From Natrinema salaciae (lineage in GTDB: Archaea; Halobacteriota; Halobacteria; Halobacteriales; Natrialbaceae): DNA of 64,000 nucleotides. The stretch lies in NCBI RefSeq assembly GCF_900110865.1, contig NZ_FOFD01000002.1, positions 306,835 through 370,834 on the forward strand. The letters are read 5' to 3'. Shown here piece by piece: positions 1 to 9,422 of this stretch. The notes under the pieces were generated by a model. That model ran no database searches. It was given only the letters and a program-made list of their open reading frames with translations, and had not been told where the DNA came from. The position numbers and the translations under genes were made by a program. How positions within the stretch are numbered: position 1 is the stretch's first letter; each line of letters begins with the position of its first letter.

Positions 1-229
1 ACGCCTCCGGCGGCGCGTCGCCGTCGACGTCGACGTGGTGGCTCTCGATGCCGACCTCCTCGCAGTCGCGCTGTTTCATGGTGACGTAGGTCTGGCTCGC
101 GGGGTCGTCGCCCATGAGTACGGTCGCCAGCCCCGGTCGCGCACCGGCGTCGGCGAGGGTCTCGATCGCGTCCGTCAGATCGTCTCGGATCTCGCTCGCC
201 ACGGCGTCGCCGTCGATGATCGTTGTCAT
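1..229 (-). CDS. folD: FolD, bifunctional methylene-tetrahydrofolate dehydrogenase/cyclohydrolase (N-terminal part)
   Basis: The reverse strand from an ATG at 229 reads MTTIIDGDAVASEIRDDL and continues through GLATVLMGDDPASQTYV to the window edge. This matches the FolD N-terminal domain, with the family's V-G-xx-PAS-xxYV signature here as LMGDDPASQTYV. The enzyme is cytosolic and interconverts methylene-, methenyl- and formyl-tetrahydrofolate. Only about 76 residues lie inside the window; the rest, including the NADP-binding domain, lies beyond base 1. The serine hydroxymethyltransferase gene sits on the same strand 2.4 kb upstream and makes its substrate, so the neighbourhood is a one-carbon metabolism cluster interrupted by two hydrolase genes. 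Confidence 0.9.
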   Translation of the reverse strand, partial: MTTIIDGDAVASEIRDDLTDAIETLADAGARPGLATVLMGDDPASQTYVTMKQRDCEEVGIESHHVDVDGDAPPEA

Positions 230-328
230 TACTGGAGTGGGCGACCGCGAGGCTCATTAATCTCCGGATTCGTGCTCAGAATCGAGCCAGCGCCGACCTG
301 AATGCGCACGTTCGTGGATACGTCCTCC

Positions 329-1141
329 TCAGAATCGGTCGTCGAGGAACGACCTGATCGCATCGGTAGCCGGCTCCGACCGCTCGAGATTCGAGGTGTG
401 TCCCGCGTCCGGAATTAGCTCCATCTCGGCATCGGGCAGCTCCTCGAGCATCGGTTCGGCTCGTGAGGGATCGATCGACGGGTCCTCCTCACCGTGGACG
501 ATCAGGACCGGGACGTCGATCTCCGAGAGGCGGTCGGTTACGTCCGACCGCTCGAGCCAGGAGTGGAGTTCGTGGTAGACCGCAGCGCCGGGATACGTCG
601 CCCAGCGGTCAACCCACGCCTCGACCAGTTCGGGATTCTCCTCGCGGGTCGTATCGCCGAAGAGGTAGCCCGTCACACCCTCGGCCAGTTCACGCGGGGT
701 GGCCTCGTGGGAGCCGTCCAGGGGCGCGACGAGATCGCCGTAGATCTCCTGCTCTTCGGCCGTGTGCGGGGCGGCCATCGAGTCGATCAGCACGAGTCCG
801 TCGACCCGCTCGGGATACTCGAGCGCGAATCGCAGTGCCATGAAACCACCCATCGACATGCCGGCGATGACGGCGCTGTCTTCGCCGATCCCGTCCAGCA
901 CCGCCGCACAATCGTCGGCCAGCTCCCACAGATCGTAGCCGGGGGCGTACCGGTCGGTTCGCGCGCGAAGATCGTACGCGACGGCCCGGTACTCGTCCTG
1001 CAACGCCTCGATCTGGGGCGCGAACATCGTTCGATCCATCAGCGTCCCGTGCGCGAAGACGATCGGCTGCCCCTCGCCGACGTCGGTCGTCAGCGCGTCG
1101 GTCCGGGATCGATACATCTCGGTCGCGGATGCGTCCGTCAT
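329..1141 (-). CDS. Alpha/beta-fold hydrolase
   Basis: A 270-residue protein of typical alpha/beta hydrolase length. The oxyanion-hole motif HGT follows strand 3 near residues 31-33. The nucleophile elbow GMSMGG places the serine at about residue 96. The acid is probably in HGEEDPSID near residue 219, and the histidine in DAGHTSNLE near 247. It is related to the esterase, 3-oxoadipate enol-lactonase and haloperoxidase-like group and should be cytosolic because no signal peptide is visible. It lies between folD and the broken beta-lactamase gene on the same strand, with gaps too wide to prove an operon. The substrate cannot be deduced. Confidence 0.85.
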   Translation of the reverse strand: MTDASATEMYRSRTDALTTDVGEGQPIVFAHGTLMDRTMFAPQIEALQDEYRAVAYDLRARTDRYAPGYDLWELADDCAAVLDGIGEDSAVIAGMSMGGFMALRFALEYPERVDGLVLIDSMAAPHTAEEQEIYGDLVAPLDGSHEATPRELAEGVTGYLFGDTTREENPELVEAWVDRWATYPGAAVYHELHSWLERSDVTDRLSEIDVPVLIVHGEEDPSIDPSRAEPMLEELPDAEMELIPDAGHTSNLERSEPATDAIRSFLDDRF

Positions 1142-1234
1142 GTGAGATCATTCACGTGAAACGATCTGAAAAAGATACGGCATGCGGAAACACACACCAC
1201 ACAACGACCGACGGGACTCGGCCGGATCGGCGTC

Positions 1235-2339
1235 CTACCCGAGTTCGTGGCGAACCGTATCGCTCGCGATAGTCGCGCGCGCACCGTGTTCGTACCCGTC
1301 GCGGATACCGTTGGTGACGTACGCGAAGGCGAGGTCGTTCACGGGGTCGGCCCACCCCATGATGCTCCCGAGTCCACCGTGGCCGAACGTGCTCGGCGGC
1401 GCGGTCACGCCGTAGGAACTGTGGACCAGTCCGCCGAGGAAGAAGCCGAGCGAGAACCGACCGGGCGACCCGCCGCGGACGGGATCGGACTCCCGTTCCG
1501 CCTCGAGCGAGGTCCACTCCCGAACCGTCTCGGGGCTGAACAGCCGCGTTCCCTCGAGTTCCCCGCCGTTCAACAGACAGGCGTAGAAGCGAGCCATGTC
1601 GCCGGCGGTGCCGACACCGTTCGCGGCCGGGACGACGGCCCGGTGGACGGCTTCGCTGTTGAACTGCTCGGCGACCTGTTGGTTGTAGGCCGCGTCCGCC
1701 GGCGCGGGGTCCTCGATCTGATCGTACGGTTCGAAACCGACGAGCGTCGCGACGTCGTCCGGGTCGCCGGCGGGGAGCCCGATGTGGGTGCGGTCCATGC
1801 CGAGCGGTTCGAAGAGCTCCTCGCGCGCGAATCGATCGATCCGCCGCCCGGTCACCTGGCGGACGAGTTCGCCGGTGAGCCAGCCGAAACTGAGGATGTG
1901 GTACTGCGCCCGCTCGCCCGGCGCGTACTCGAGGTCGGCCGCCTCGAGCCGTCGAGCGATCGCGTCGGGATCGCCCCAGATCGACGGCTCGTCGTCGATC
2001 GCCGGGAGCTGCGACAGTCCCGCCCGATGCGAGAGGAGGTGCCGAACGGTCACCGCAGCCTTCTCCGACCCCGCTTCGGCGAACGCGGACCAGTGCTCGA
2101 CGATCCGATCGTCGTACGAGAGTTCGCCGCGGTCCGCGAGCAGGTGGACGCTGGCCGCGGCATACGGTTTCGTCGCCGAAAACAGGATGTGACGAGTCTC
2201 GGTCGTCGCTCGAGGGACCGCCCTCACCGTCCGGTTCGCCGCCGGTCCGGGACGCACAGCCGGCGAGGGCGGCCGCGCTCGCCGCGCCCACCGTCGAGAG
2301 TACCGTCCGCCGATCCACCGCATTCCGTTCTCGTGTCAT
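1235..2339 (-). pseudogene. Serine beta-lactamase-like hydrolase (class C/LACTB type) with frameshifted Tat lipoprotein leader
   Basis: From an ATG at 2339 one frame encodes a clean twin-arginine lipoprotein signal (DRRTVLSTVG then LAGC) followed by an acidic linker. The catalytic body lies in another frame, beginning near 2200 with the SxxK motif (FSATKP) and continuing through HLLSHRAGLS, a Tyr-containing YHILSFG segment and a C-terminal HGGLGS motif to the stop at 1235. The two halves are therefore out of frame. The stretch normally found between leader and SxxK (roughly 50 residues in the family) is also nearly absent, so a deletion as well as a slip is likely. The longest single open frame for the body lacks any export signal. 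The call is pseudogene, unless a sequencing error or an unusual internal start restores expression. Confidence 0.65.
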
Positions 2340-2673
2340 GCGGACGAACACCTCGACTCGATGTCGTATGACTACTGTCAACGTACCCTGTCACGGTTCG
2401 CGGTACTCCGGCACAATCGGACGGACGGTCTCGGTACTGGACCGGTTCCGCGCGGCAACGAGACGACGAACCGATCAGTTCGTCTCGCTCCGATCGGCCG
2501 TTCCGGCTCCGAAATCTTCCACTCCGCGGTGTCGCGTGCGTCGATCACGAGCAGGGCGTACTCGTCCACCGGACTACAGGGGTATTCCGGGAGAGCCGTA
2601 CAGCGGAATCGGGACGAAAAGCAGCTCCATCGGCAGTTCGAAGGCGACTCCGCGATCGGTTGGGGTCGCAGTC
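2340..2673. other. Gene-free stretch between glyA and the beta-lactamase-like gene
   Basis: These 334 bases are GC-rich and hold long overlapping open frames on both strands, none of which resembles a protein family. It must contain the promoter for the minus-strand lipoprotein gene and the 3' end of glyA. I see no RNA gene or convincing repeat. Confidence 0.4.
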
Positions 2674-3921
2674 CTACTCGTACAGCGGGTTCTCGTCGCA
2701 CAGCGTCGCGACTTCCGCTCGGACGTCTTCGATCACGGCCTCGTCCTCGGGGGCGTCGACGACGCGGGCGATCAGATCGCCAACCGTCCGGCAGTCGTCC
2801 TCGTCGAAGCCGCGCGTGGTCAGCGCCGGCGTGCCGGCGCGGATCCCGCTCGGGTTGAACGGCGAACGCGTCTCGCCGGGCACCGTGTTCCCGTTGAGGA
2901 CGATGCCGGCTTCCTCGAGGGCGTCCTCCGCGTCGCCGCCGGAGGTGTCCGGGTGACTGTCGCGGAGGTCGACGAGCACGAGGTGGTTGTCGGTGCCGTC
3001 CGAGACGAGCGAGAGCCCGTTCTCGGCGAGGCTCTCGCCGAGTGCCTCGGCGTTCGCGACCGTCTGCTCCGCGTAGTCCTCGAACGCGGGCTCGAGGGCC
3101 TCCTTGAAGCCGACGGCTTTCCCGGCGACGTTGTGCATGAGGGGGCCGCCCTGTCCGCCGGGGAAGACGGCGGCGTCGATGTCGTCGGCGTACTCCTCGC
3201 TCGTCATGACGATGCCGCCCCGTCCCGCGCGGATGGTCTTGTGGGTCGACCCGGTGACGAAGTCCGCGACGCCGACCGGCGAGGGGTGGACGCCCGCGGC
3301 CACGAGTCCGGTGATGTGGGCGATGTCGGCGAGGTGGAGCGCGTCGACGTCGTCGGCGGCGTCCTGAATGCGCTCCCACTCGATCTCGCGCGGGTACGCG
3401 GAGTACCCCGAGACGATGATGTCGGGATCGAACTCGGCGGCGTGGTCCGCGAGGTCGTCGTAGTCGATGTAGCCCGTCTCGGGATCGACCTCGTACTGCT
3501 CGACCTCGTAGAGCTGGCCCGTGAAGTTCGCGGGGTGACCGTGGCTGAGGTGGCCTCCGTGGTTCAGATCGAGCGACAGGATCTTGTCGCCGGGCTCGAG
3601 CATCGCGAAGTAGACCGACTGGTTGGCCTGCGTGCCCGAGTGGGGCTGGACGTTGACGTGCTCGGCACCGAACAGTTCTTTCGCTCGGTCGATCGCGAGC
3701 CCTTCGATCTCGTCGGCGTACTGGCAACCGCCGTAGTATCGCTCGCCCGGATAGCCCTCGGCGTACTTGTTCGTCAGGGCGCTGCCCTGGGCGTCGATGA
3801 CGGCCTCGCTGGCGTGGTTTTCGCTGGCGATCATCTGCAACGTCTCTCGCTGGCGGTCTACCTCGGCCTCGAGCGCGTCTGCGACGGCGGGGTCGACGTC
3901 CCGAACCTTATCGTGGTCCAT
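2674..3921 (-). CDS. glyA: Serine hydroxymethyltransferase
   Basis: GlyA uses PLP to convert serine and folate (tetrahydrofolate or pterin) to glycine and the methylene derivative. The 415-residue protein shows QMIASENHASE near the N-terminus, the conserved NKYAEGYPGERYYGG segment and the PLP-binding lysine in VTGSTHKTIR at about residue 228. The open frame extends 16 codons further upstream, but the start at 3921 (MDHDKVRDVD) is preferred. A TATA box at 3945-3950 would place the transcript start almost exactly on this ATG, giving a leaderless message as is usual in haloarchaea. folD on the same strand uses the product. Confidence 0.95.
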   Translation of the reverse strand: MDHDKVRDVDPAVADALEAEVDRQRETLQMIASENHASEAVIDAQGSALTNKYAEGYPGERYYGGCQYADEIEGLAIDRAKELFGAEHVNVQPHSGTQANQSVYFAMLEPGDKILSLDLNHGGHLSHGHPANFTGQLYEVEQYEVDPETGYIDYDDLADHAAEFDPDIIVSGYSAYPREIEWERIQDAADDVDALHLADIAHITGLVAAGVHPSPVGVADFVTGSTHKTIRAGRGGIVMTSEEYADDIDAAVFPGGQGGPLMHNVAGKAVGFKEALEPAFEDYAEQTVANAEALGESLAENGLSLVSDGTDNHLVLVDLRDSHPDTSGGDAEDALEEAGIVLNGNTVPGETRSPFNPSGIRAGTPALTTRGFDEDDCRTVGDLIARVVDAPEDEAVIEDVRAEVATLCDENPLYE

Positions 3922-3944
3922 GTCCGAACTGCGGTCTGGCGGCT

Positions 3945-3950
3945 GTATAA
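3945..3950 (-). promoter_or_regulatory. TATA box of glyA
   Basis: On the reverse strand this reads CTTATA, about 25 bases ahead of the glyA ATG at 3921. The spacing predicts a leaderless mRNA and decides the start codon. Confidence 0.6.
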
Positions 3951-4081
3951 GTGTACCCTTCCCCGGCAAGTCGGGCCACTATCGTCGCGTCGATTCCGGC
4001 GGCTGTCAGACGGACGCACGACGCCCTCCCCGACTACGGCCCGATACAACTAACTTGTCCCAGTGACATTCAGCCAACCGA

Positions 4082-6229
4082 ATGATCGAGTGGGCGGTAG
4101 ACGACGACACCCTCCACGTCACCGACGCGGACAACGCCGAGCTAACGGTCGACGGTGACGGACTTGTCGTCGGCGACTCCGGCGCGGACATCCCGCGTCC
4201 GGTCGACGACACGGTCGCCCTGACGGCGGACGAGCTCCGGTTCCCGCACGCGGTCGTTTACGCGTTTTCCCTCGGACTCGAGGACCAGTACGAACTCGAT
4301 CCCAGCGGGGATCCGCTCACACTGTCTCCCGACGAGTACGTCGTCGACATCGACACCGACATCAAGGCCTACCTTCGGTTCTCCGGCGCGGCGACGATCG
4401 CAAAGACCGACGACTACGAGGAAATCGTCGTCTCCTTTCCGGATCGGACTCGCGTCATTCTCGGCCTCCGATGCCGGCACGAGTTTCCGGCGGGGACGAT
4501 CACCGTTCCCGACTCGCCGTCGGCTATCGCCGACGCCATCACGCACATGGCCGCGTCGCACAAGACGGACAGTCCGGACCGGTCGTACCCCACGCTCCGC
4601 GGCCATCCGTCGTTGATCGAACGCGGCGACCGCCTCGAGATTTCCGACTACCTTCGGGCCGATACGCCCGACCACGGGATCGAACTGGTCGTCCCGCCCG
4701 ACTACGAATCGCTGTTCGTGACCGCGCCGCTGGCGTACTATCTGCAGGCGGCCGTGCGGACGACCGACGAGGGAATCGGGAACGGAATCGGGTCGGACCC
4801 CGACGGGCCGCGACTCCGGCTCGTCGACCGCGCGGTCGAAATGGAGCTCTCGACGATGCCCGACCTGGAGCGTGACGTCGAGCGGCTGCTCCGAAAGGTC
4901 TTCTTCCTCGACTGTCTCGTCCGCAACGCCGGTCCCTACGGGACGACCCTCTCGGAACTCAGCCTGCTCGAGGCGCTCGATATCGATGCCCGCACGTTGT
5001 ACGACGCCTCGCCACAGGACCGCCTCGCGACCTATCTCGACGTGCCGTACGCGGCGATCAAACACCGCCTCCCGGAGTGGCACCTGTCGACGTACGTGAC
5101 GCCCGCCTACGACAGCGTCGAGACACTCCCGTTCCTGCTCGACCGGCTGAGCATGATCTACACCCCACGGACCTCTACGCTCGAGGGCCAGGAACTGGTC
5201 GAACGGTCACTCGAGGACTTCTATCGGGGAGCGGACCCAACCGAGGCCGACGCAGAACCCGTCCGCGGCCCCGACACGCGGGCCAGCACCGGGCAGGTCG
5301 CCTCGGTAGACATCGTCAAACCCGATCTCCGAAGCGGCCGAACCCACGGCTGGCTCGCCGAGGGCGTTCCGATCGACGTCTTCAAATCGGCACCCGAGGC
5401 CTACCGCAATCGCCTCGACTTCCTCCGGAAACCGAGCGACTCGATCTCGATCTGCGTCGTCCTGAACGATCCGGAGATGGCCGGCGAGCACGACGACGTC
5501 GCCGAGATCTACCGCCAGCGATCCGAGGAGCTATCGATCGACCTCACCGTCGAGGAATCGCTCGGGACGGCCGCTCTCGCACGGGTCTTCGAATCCGATC
5601 ACGACTTCGTCCACTACATCGGTCACTGCGAGACCGACGGCCTGCGCTGTCCGGACGGGACGCTCGCTGTCTCGAGTCTCGACCGCTGTAACACGCAGAC
5701 GTTCTTCTTGAACGCCTGTGGCTCTTTCTACGAGGGCATGCGTCTGATCGAGAAGGGCAGCGTCGCCGGTGCCGTCACGTTCACCAAAGTCCTGAACGAC
5801 CACGCGATCAAGGTCGGCTCGACGTTCGCCAAACTGCTGGTCCACGGGTTCAGCATCGAACGCGCCATGGGCCTCGCGCGCAGGCGAATCATGATGGGGA
5901 AAGACTACGCCGTCGTCGGCGACGGCACCCACTCGCTCACACAGGGCGAACACCGGAATCCGACGACCGCGACGCTCGAGGAACTCGACGCCGACGGCGA
6001 CGGCCGACGGTACCTGCTGAACCTGGACTGTTATTCGACGCGCGTGACCGGTTCGTACTACTTTCCGCACACCGAGACCAACGAGTACGCCTATCTCTGT
6101 GGTAACGAGTCGAGTTTTACGCTGACGGAGCCGGAGCTTGCAACCATGCTCGAAGAGACGGAAGCGTCGGTCATCTACGACGGCGACGTGTACTGGTCGA
6201 AAAAGCTGAGTTCCCGGTTCGATCGATAA
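4082..6229 (+). CDS. CHAT-domain (caspase-like) protein
   Basis: A 715-residue protein whose C-terminal half carries the signature of a CHAT domain, a caspase-related cysteine protease fold. The predicted dyad is His515 in VHYIGHCETDG and Cys546 in FFLNACGSFYEGM, about 30 residues apart, followed by the usual hydrophobic strand GAVTFTKVL. The N-terminal 380 residues are all-beta then helical and not recognised; there is no signal peptide or membrane segment. CHAT proteins elsewhere act as proteases in cell-death, separase-like or CRISPR-associated systems, but no such partner is visible here. It diverges from glyA and has an AT-rich 400-base region behind it. The family is confident; activity, substrate and role are inference. 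Confidence 0.8.
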   Translation: MIEWAVDDDTLHVTDADNAELTVDGDGLVVGDSGADIPRPVDDTVALTADELRFPHAVVYAFSLGLEDQYELDPSGDPLTLSPDEYVVDIDTDIKAYLRFSGAATIAKTDDYEEIVVSFPDRTRVILGLRCRHEFPAGTITVPDSPSAIADAITHMAASHKTDSPDRSYPTLRGHPSLIERGDRLEISDYLRADTPDHGIELVVPPDYESLFVTAPLAYYLQAAVRTTDEGIGNGIGSDPDGPRLRLVDRAVEMELSTMPDLERDVERLLRKVFFLDCLVRNAGPYGTTLSELSLLEALDIDARTLYDASPQDRLATYLDVPYAAIKHRLPEWHLSTYVTPAYDSVETLPFLLDRLSMIYTPRTSTLEGQELVERSLEDFYRGADPTEADAEPVRGPDTRASTGQVASVDIVKPDLRSGRTHGWLAEGVPIDVFKSAPEAYRNRLDFLRKPSDSISICVVLNDPEMAGEHDDVAEIYRQRSEELSIDLTVEESLGTAALARVFESDHDFVHYIGHCETDGLRCPDGTLAVSSLDRCNTQTFFLNACGSFYEGMRLIEKGSVAGAVTFTKVLNDHAIKVGSTFAKLLVHGFSIERAMGLARRRIMMGKDYAVVGDGTHSLTQGEHRNPTTATLEELDADGDGRRYLLNLDCYSTRVTGSYYFPHTETNEYAYLCGNESSFTLTEPELATMLEETEASVIYDGDVYWSKKLSSRFDR

Positions 6230-6632
6230 CCTGTTCTACGGTCCGCCGTACGTACTGACGCGCTTGGCCCGCAGCCCGAACCGTCGCATTATTCGGTCCG
6301 TCTTCCTCCCGATTGGAACTTCGTCGACTAACTCGTGAGCGACCCACCACAATCGATTGCGTCGAACACCCATACGATATCGTAATAACACGTTTCATGT
6401 ATATAGTTATTGTTGTTTTCATGATATGAGGGTGTTTTTTCGACGGATTTCCGAGCGCTATTAGCTATCGTGACTTTCTAGGCTTACATGCGTGTAAGAG
6501 ATAGCTATCATTCGTCGGCGAACTAACGAGTTATGGGACAAAAATTACCGGTACAGTCGCTGGACGAGAAGTTCTGGTGTGCAAACGGCCACCAAAATTA
6601 AGTAGGTCGCTCTCGATTACTTCTGTATAGGC
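6230..6632. other. AT-rich intergenic region ahead of tbsP
   Basis: Unlike the surrounding GC-rich DNA, 6360-6620 is markedly AT-rich. It contains T-runs near 6431-6437 that could end the CHAT transcript, and AT-rich boxes near 6594-6602 placed to serve as the tbsP promoter. No convincing open frame or stable RNA was seen. The size suggests a controlled promoter region for the regulator gene. Confidence 0.4.
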
Positions 6633-7451
6633 ATGACCTCGAATTTACTAAACCACCAGATTGACGATATCCTCGGGTCGGTTCTCGAGGACGCGACCGG
6701 GGATATCTACATGGTAAACCCGTCGCGGGACGCCATCGAGGAGTTCGTTTCCGTCGCGACCGCGTTCGACGGCGAGCTCCCGTCGGTTCACATGCTCGCC
6801 GACGAGCGAACGCTGAAAGACGTCATGGACGACTTCATCGTCGCTTCGAACGCCGCCGACCTCATCAGCGAGGGCGCGCTTTCGCTGCGGACGCTCGAGG
6901 AGGCACCCGAGAACTCGCTGCTCGTCAGCGAGGACCGCGTCGTCGCCATCGTCCACGCCGGCGACCGCGTCGGCGGGCTCATCACCGACGACGACAGCTT
7001 CGTCACGGACACGTACGACACCTACGCGGGCCGCTGGGAGGACGCCGCCGACTTCAATCTCCGGACCCCGCCGATCACGGACGTCCGCGAGACCCTCGCC
7101 GACGAGATCAGCCCCGACGCCGAGGACGACTTCACGGCCATCCTCAACTCGCTCGAGACCGCCCGCGGCGACGGCGACGGACTCGACGAAGTCACCATCT
7201 CGCTGCTCGTCGCCGCCAAGAACGAGGCCCTGCTCTACGACATCAGCAAGTGGGGCGAGGACGTCGGCATCGCCTCCAAGGCGACCTTCAGCCGAACGAA
7301 GACCAAGCTCGAGGACATGGGCCTGATCGACACCGAGAAGGTCCCGATCGACGTCGGCCGCCCGCGCCTGCGTCTCAAGATCGGCGACGAGCGCCTCGGC
7401 GAGGCCGACAACGGCCAGCTCGCGACGGTCGCGCAGTCGATTCTCAATTAA
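6633..7451 (+). CDS. tbsP: Transcriptional regulator TbsP
   Basis: The 272-residue protein begins MTSNLLNHQIDDILGSVL and matches the haloarchaeal TbsP family. It has an N-terminal ligand- or interaction-type domain (DIYMVNPSRDAIEEFV, then a beta-rich VVAIVHAGDRVGGL section) and a C-terminal winged helix (VTISLLVAAKNEALLYDISKW to GRPRLRLKIG) with a recognition helix around SKATFSRTKTKLEDMG. In Haloferax TbsP acts with TrmB in control of gluconeogenic and glycolytic genes such as gapII (from memory of the literature). It is monocistronic here, with its own AT-rich promoter region. The product is cytosolic. The family call is strong; the target genes in this organism are unknown. Confidence 0.88.
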   Translation: MTSNLLNHQIDDILGSVLEDATGDIYMVNPSRDAIEEFVSVATAFDGELPSVHMLADERTLKDVMDDFIVASNAADLISEGALSLRTLEEAPENSLLVSEDRVVAIVHAGDRVGGLITDDDSFVTDTYDTYAGRWEDAADFNLRTPPITDVRETLADEISPDAEDDFTAILNSLETARGDGDGLDEVTISLLVAAKNEALLYDISKWGEDVGIASKATFSRTKTKLEDMGLIDTEKVPIDVGRPRLRLKIGDERLGEADNGQLATVAQSILN

Positions 7452-7710
7452 GTAGCGTCTACTATCGAATCCCTCCTGATATATTCCTTTCAGGGATTCG
7501 ACGTGGAAGATTACACTTCCAGTGGCAAAGCTAGTTCAAGAGCGTAAGCACAAACACGTATATGGATTATTTACAATAGGAAAGAAGAAATTAATAATCC
7601 ACGAAACTATGGCCCCAATATATTTTGGCGATATCTTTTAATAATATTTGAACATATTTACCTATGAATGGCGCCTCGAAAAGTACGCCATTTGCTTCGA
7701 CACAGAAACT

Positions 7711-8547
7711 ATGTCCCCGAAGAAACAACACATCGACCGGCGATCGTTCGTTCGAACCATGGCCAGTGCGGGAATCGCTACGCTTGGCGTTGCAAGTTTC
7801 AGCACCTCTTCCGCCGCTGCCGCATCCGTAGGCGACGAGTGGAGTCGTAACGAAGAAACGGTTTACGAATATGGAGGTATTGATACTTATGACATTCTAT
7901 ACGGACATGATCTTCAGGTCAACTATCTAGAGAAGAATCACTCAAGCGCGAACGAAGCGTTCTACCTGACCTTCGAGATGCTGGGTACGGGATATGAGCG
8001 CCAGCGGGCCCATGGCTCAAATGGTGAATGGAAAGCAATGAACTTCAACATTGTCGAAAGAATTGGGTTTGAAGTCTCGACACCCGACAGCGGAGTCGGA
8101 ATTTATCAAACTCCGGCGCAAGAGGAGATGTCATCCGCAGCAGGAATCCCCGAGGAAGATGCCTATACATATAACGAACTTCTCGCGGACGCTGCGCTTG
8201 CGATCGCTACTCGCGGCGCGTCCAAAATGGTTGACCGGGATATTTGGATCCACGCTGCATCGGATATAGTGAGTGCGTTCGTTCAAGAGACCAAAGATAC
8301 CGACAGCACATCTACACTCGCCTCTACGTGGACGAACCAGGATGTCCTCGATTTGCTCTCGCCTCGGCCCAGACACACGATGACCTGTTACACCAAGTTC
8401 CGGGTGGAGGTCCCTGATACGTTTACCCACGCTAATCTCGCGCTCAACAACTGGTCTGAACCTACCTCGTCTGGTAGCGGAAGACAAACCGCTTCTCTCG
8501 ATATCACTGTCGATCTGGACAACTCGCCTGGTGGCGGCATCAGCTAG
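7711..8547 (+). CDS. Orphan Tat-exported protein
   Basis: From the ATG at 7711 the protein starts MSPKKQHIDRRSFVRTM, followed by a short hydrophobic stretch and an Ala-rich region (SSAAAAS), a typical twin-arginine signal with a likely cleavage site near residue 38. An in-frame start 21 codons earlier is rejected because it would bury the signal. The mature part of about 240 residues has mixed beta and helix character with no motif that I recognise. Codon use is less GC-biased than the neighbours (many A/T third positions), and the flanks are AT-rich, suggesting recent acquisition. It is secreted or surface-associated; function unknown. Confidence 0.7.
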   Translation: MSPKKQHIDRRSFVRTMASAGIATLGVASFSTSSAAAASVGDEWSRNEETVYEYGGIDTYDILYGHDLQVNYLEKNHSSANEAFYLTFEMLGTGYERQRAHGSNGEWKAMNFNIVERIGFEVSTPDSGVGIYQTPAQEEMSSAAGIPEEDAYTYNELLADAALAIATRGASKMVDRDIWIHAASDIVSAFVQETKDTDSTSTLASTWTNQDVLDLLSPRPRHTMTCYTKFRVEVPDTFTHANLALNNWSEPTSSGSGRQTASLDITVDLDNSPGGGIS

Positions 8548-8711
8548 AGTTCTTTGCCCAACTCTCCGAACATTTCCAAATAAACCTATTATTCCTAACT
8601 TCAGCCATTTCGTCGTGCCGTCGATCAAATCAGTTTTGACAGCGCCAGCGGCTTCAGGGTCCCACACCGTTCCGCGAAAACGCAAGCACAAAGACCCACA
8701 CGGGACATCAT

Positions 8712-9422
8712 ATGAGTATGTACGAGGCCGTCCACGCCCACCCCGACGGAGAGAGCACGGTCGCCAGATTCGCGAACCGGGCGGCCGACTACGGCTACGA
8801 GGGCGTGGTCGTGCGCAATCACAGCGACGCGCGAGCCGAGTACGATCCCGAGGAGATCAGCGAGGAGTACGGGATCGACGTCGTCGAGGGAGTCGAGATC
8901 CGGGCCGACGATCCGCAGGAAGCGAGCGGCTCGGTCGGCAACTTTCGGTCGTCACAGACGATCGTCGGGATTCACGGCGGGACGACGACGATGAATCGGT
9001 TCGCCGTCGAACAGACGAAAGTCGACGTGCTCGCCCACCCGATGACTGGCGACGGGGACGTCAATCACGTCCTCGCGAAGGCCGCCGTCGAGAACGGCGT
9101 TCGCATCGAGTTCGACCTCGCCGGGGTGCTCCGGGAGAGCGGCGGCCACCGCGTCCGCATCCTGCAGTCGTTGCGAAAGCTCCGGGAGATCGTCGACCAC
9201 TACGACGCGCCGTACGTCGTGAGTGCCGATCCGACCTCCCACCTCGAGTTGCGGACACCCCGTGAACTGAAAGCGCTCGGCGAGCAGATCGGATTCACCC
9301 GCGAATTCGTCGGCGACGGCCTCGCGGAGTGGGGACGGCTAGCCGAGCGCAATCGGCACGTCGACTCCGAGTCGTTCATTGAGCCGGGGGTCCAACGAGG
9401 GAGATATGAAGAGGACTCTTGA
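8712..9422 (+). CDS. rnp3: Ribonuclease P protein component 3 (Rpp30 family)
   Basis: The sequence MYEAVHAHPDGESTV, GYEGVVVRNHSDARA and VDVLAHPMTGDGDVNH is that of the archaeal Rpp30 protein, which folds as a TIM-like barrel and supports the RNase P catalytic RNA in 5'-tRNA maturation. Length is 236 residues, usual for haloarchaea. A second ATG two codons in (8718) is an alternative start. The stop overlaps the next gene by 17 bases, and rnp2 (Pop5) follows one gene later; these two form a heterodimer with related complexes, so co-expression makes sense. Confidence 0.92.
   Translation: MSMYEAVHAHPDGESTVARFANRAADYGYEGVVVRNHSDARAEYDPEEISEEYGIDVVEGVEIRADDPQEASGSVGNFRSSQTIVGIHGGTTTMNRFAVEQTKVDVLAHPMTGDGDVNHVLAKAAVENGVRIEFDLAGVLRESGGHRVRILQSLRKLREIVDHYDAPYVVSADPTSHLELRTPRELKALGEQIGFTREFVGDGLAEWGRLAERNRHVDSESFIEPGVQRGRYEEDS

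Noticed and set aside
6171..6422. Minus-strand 83-residue frame
   Set aside because: It overlaps the end of the CHAT gene and has an Arg-rich, motif-free sequence.
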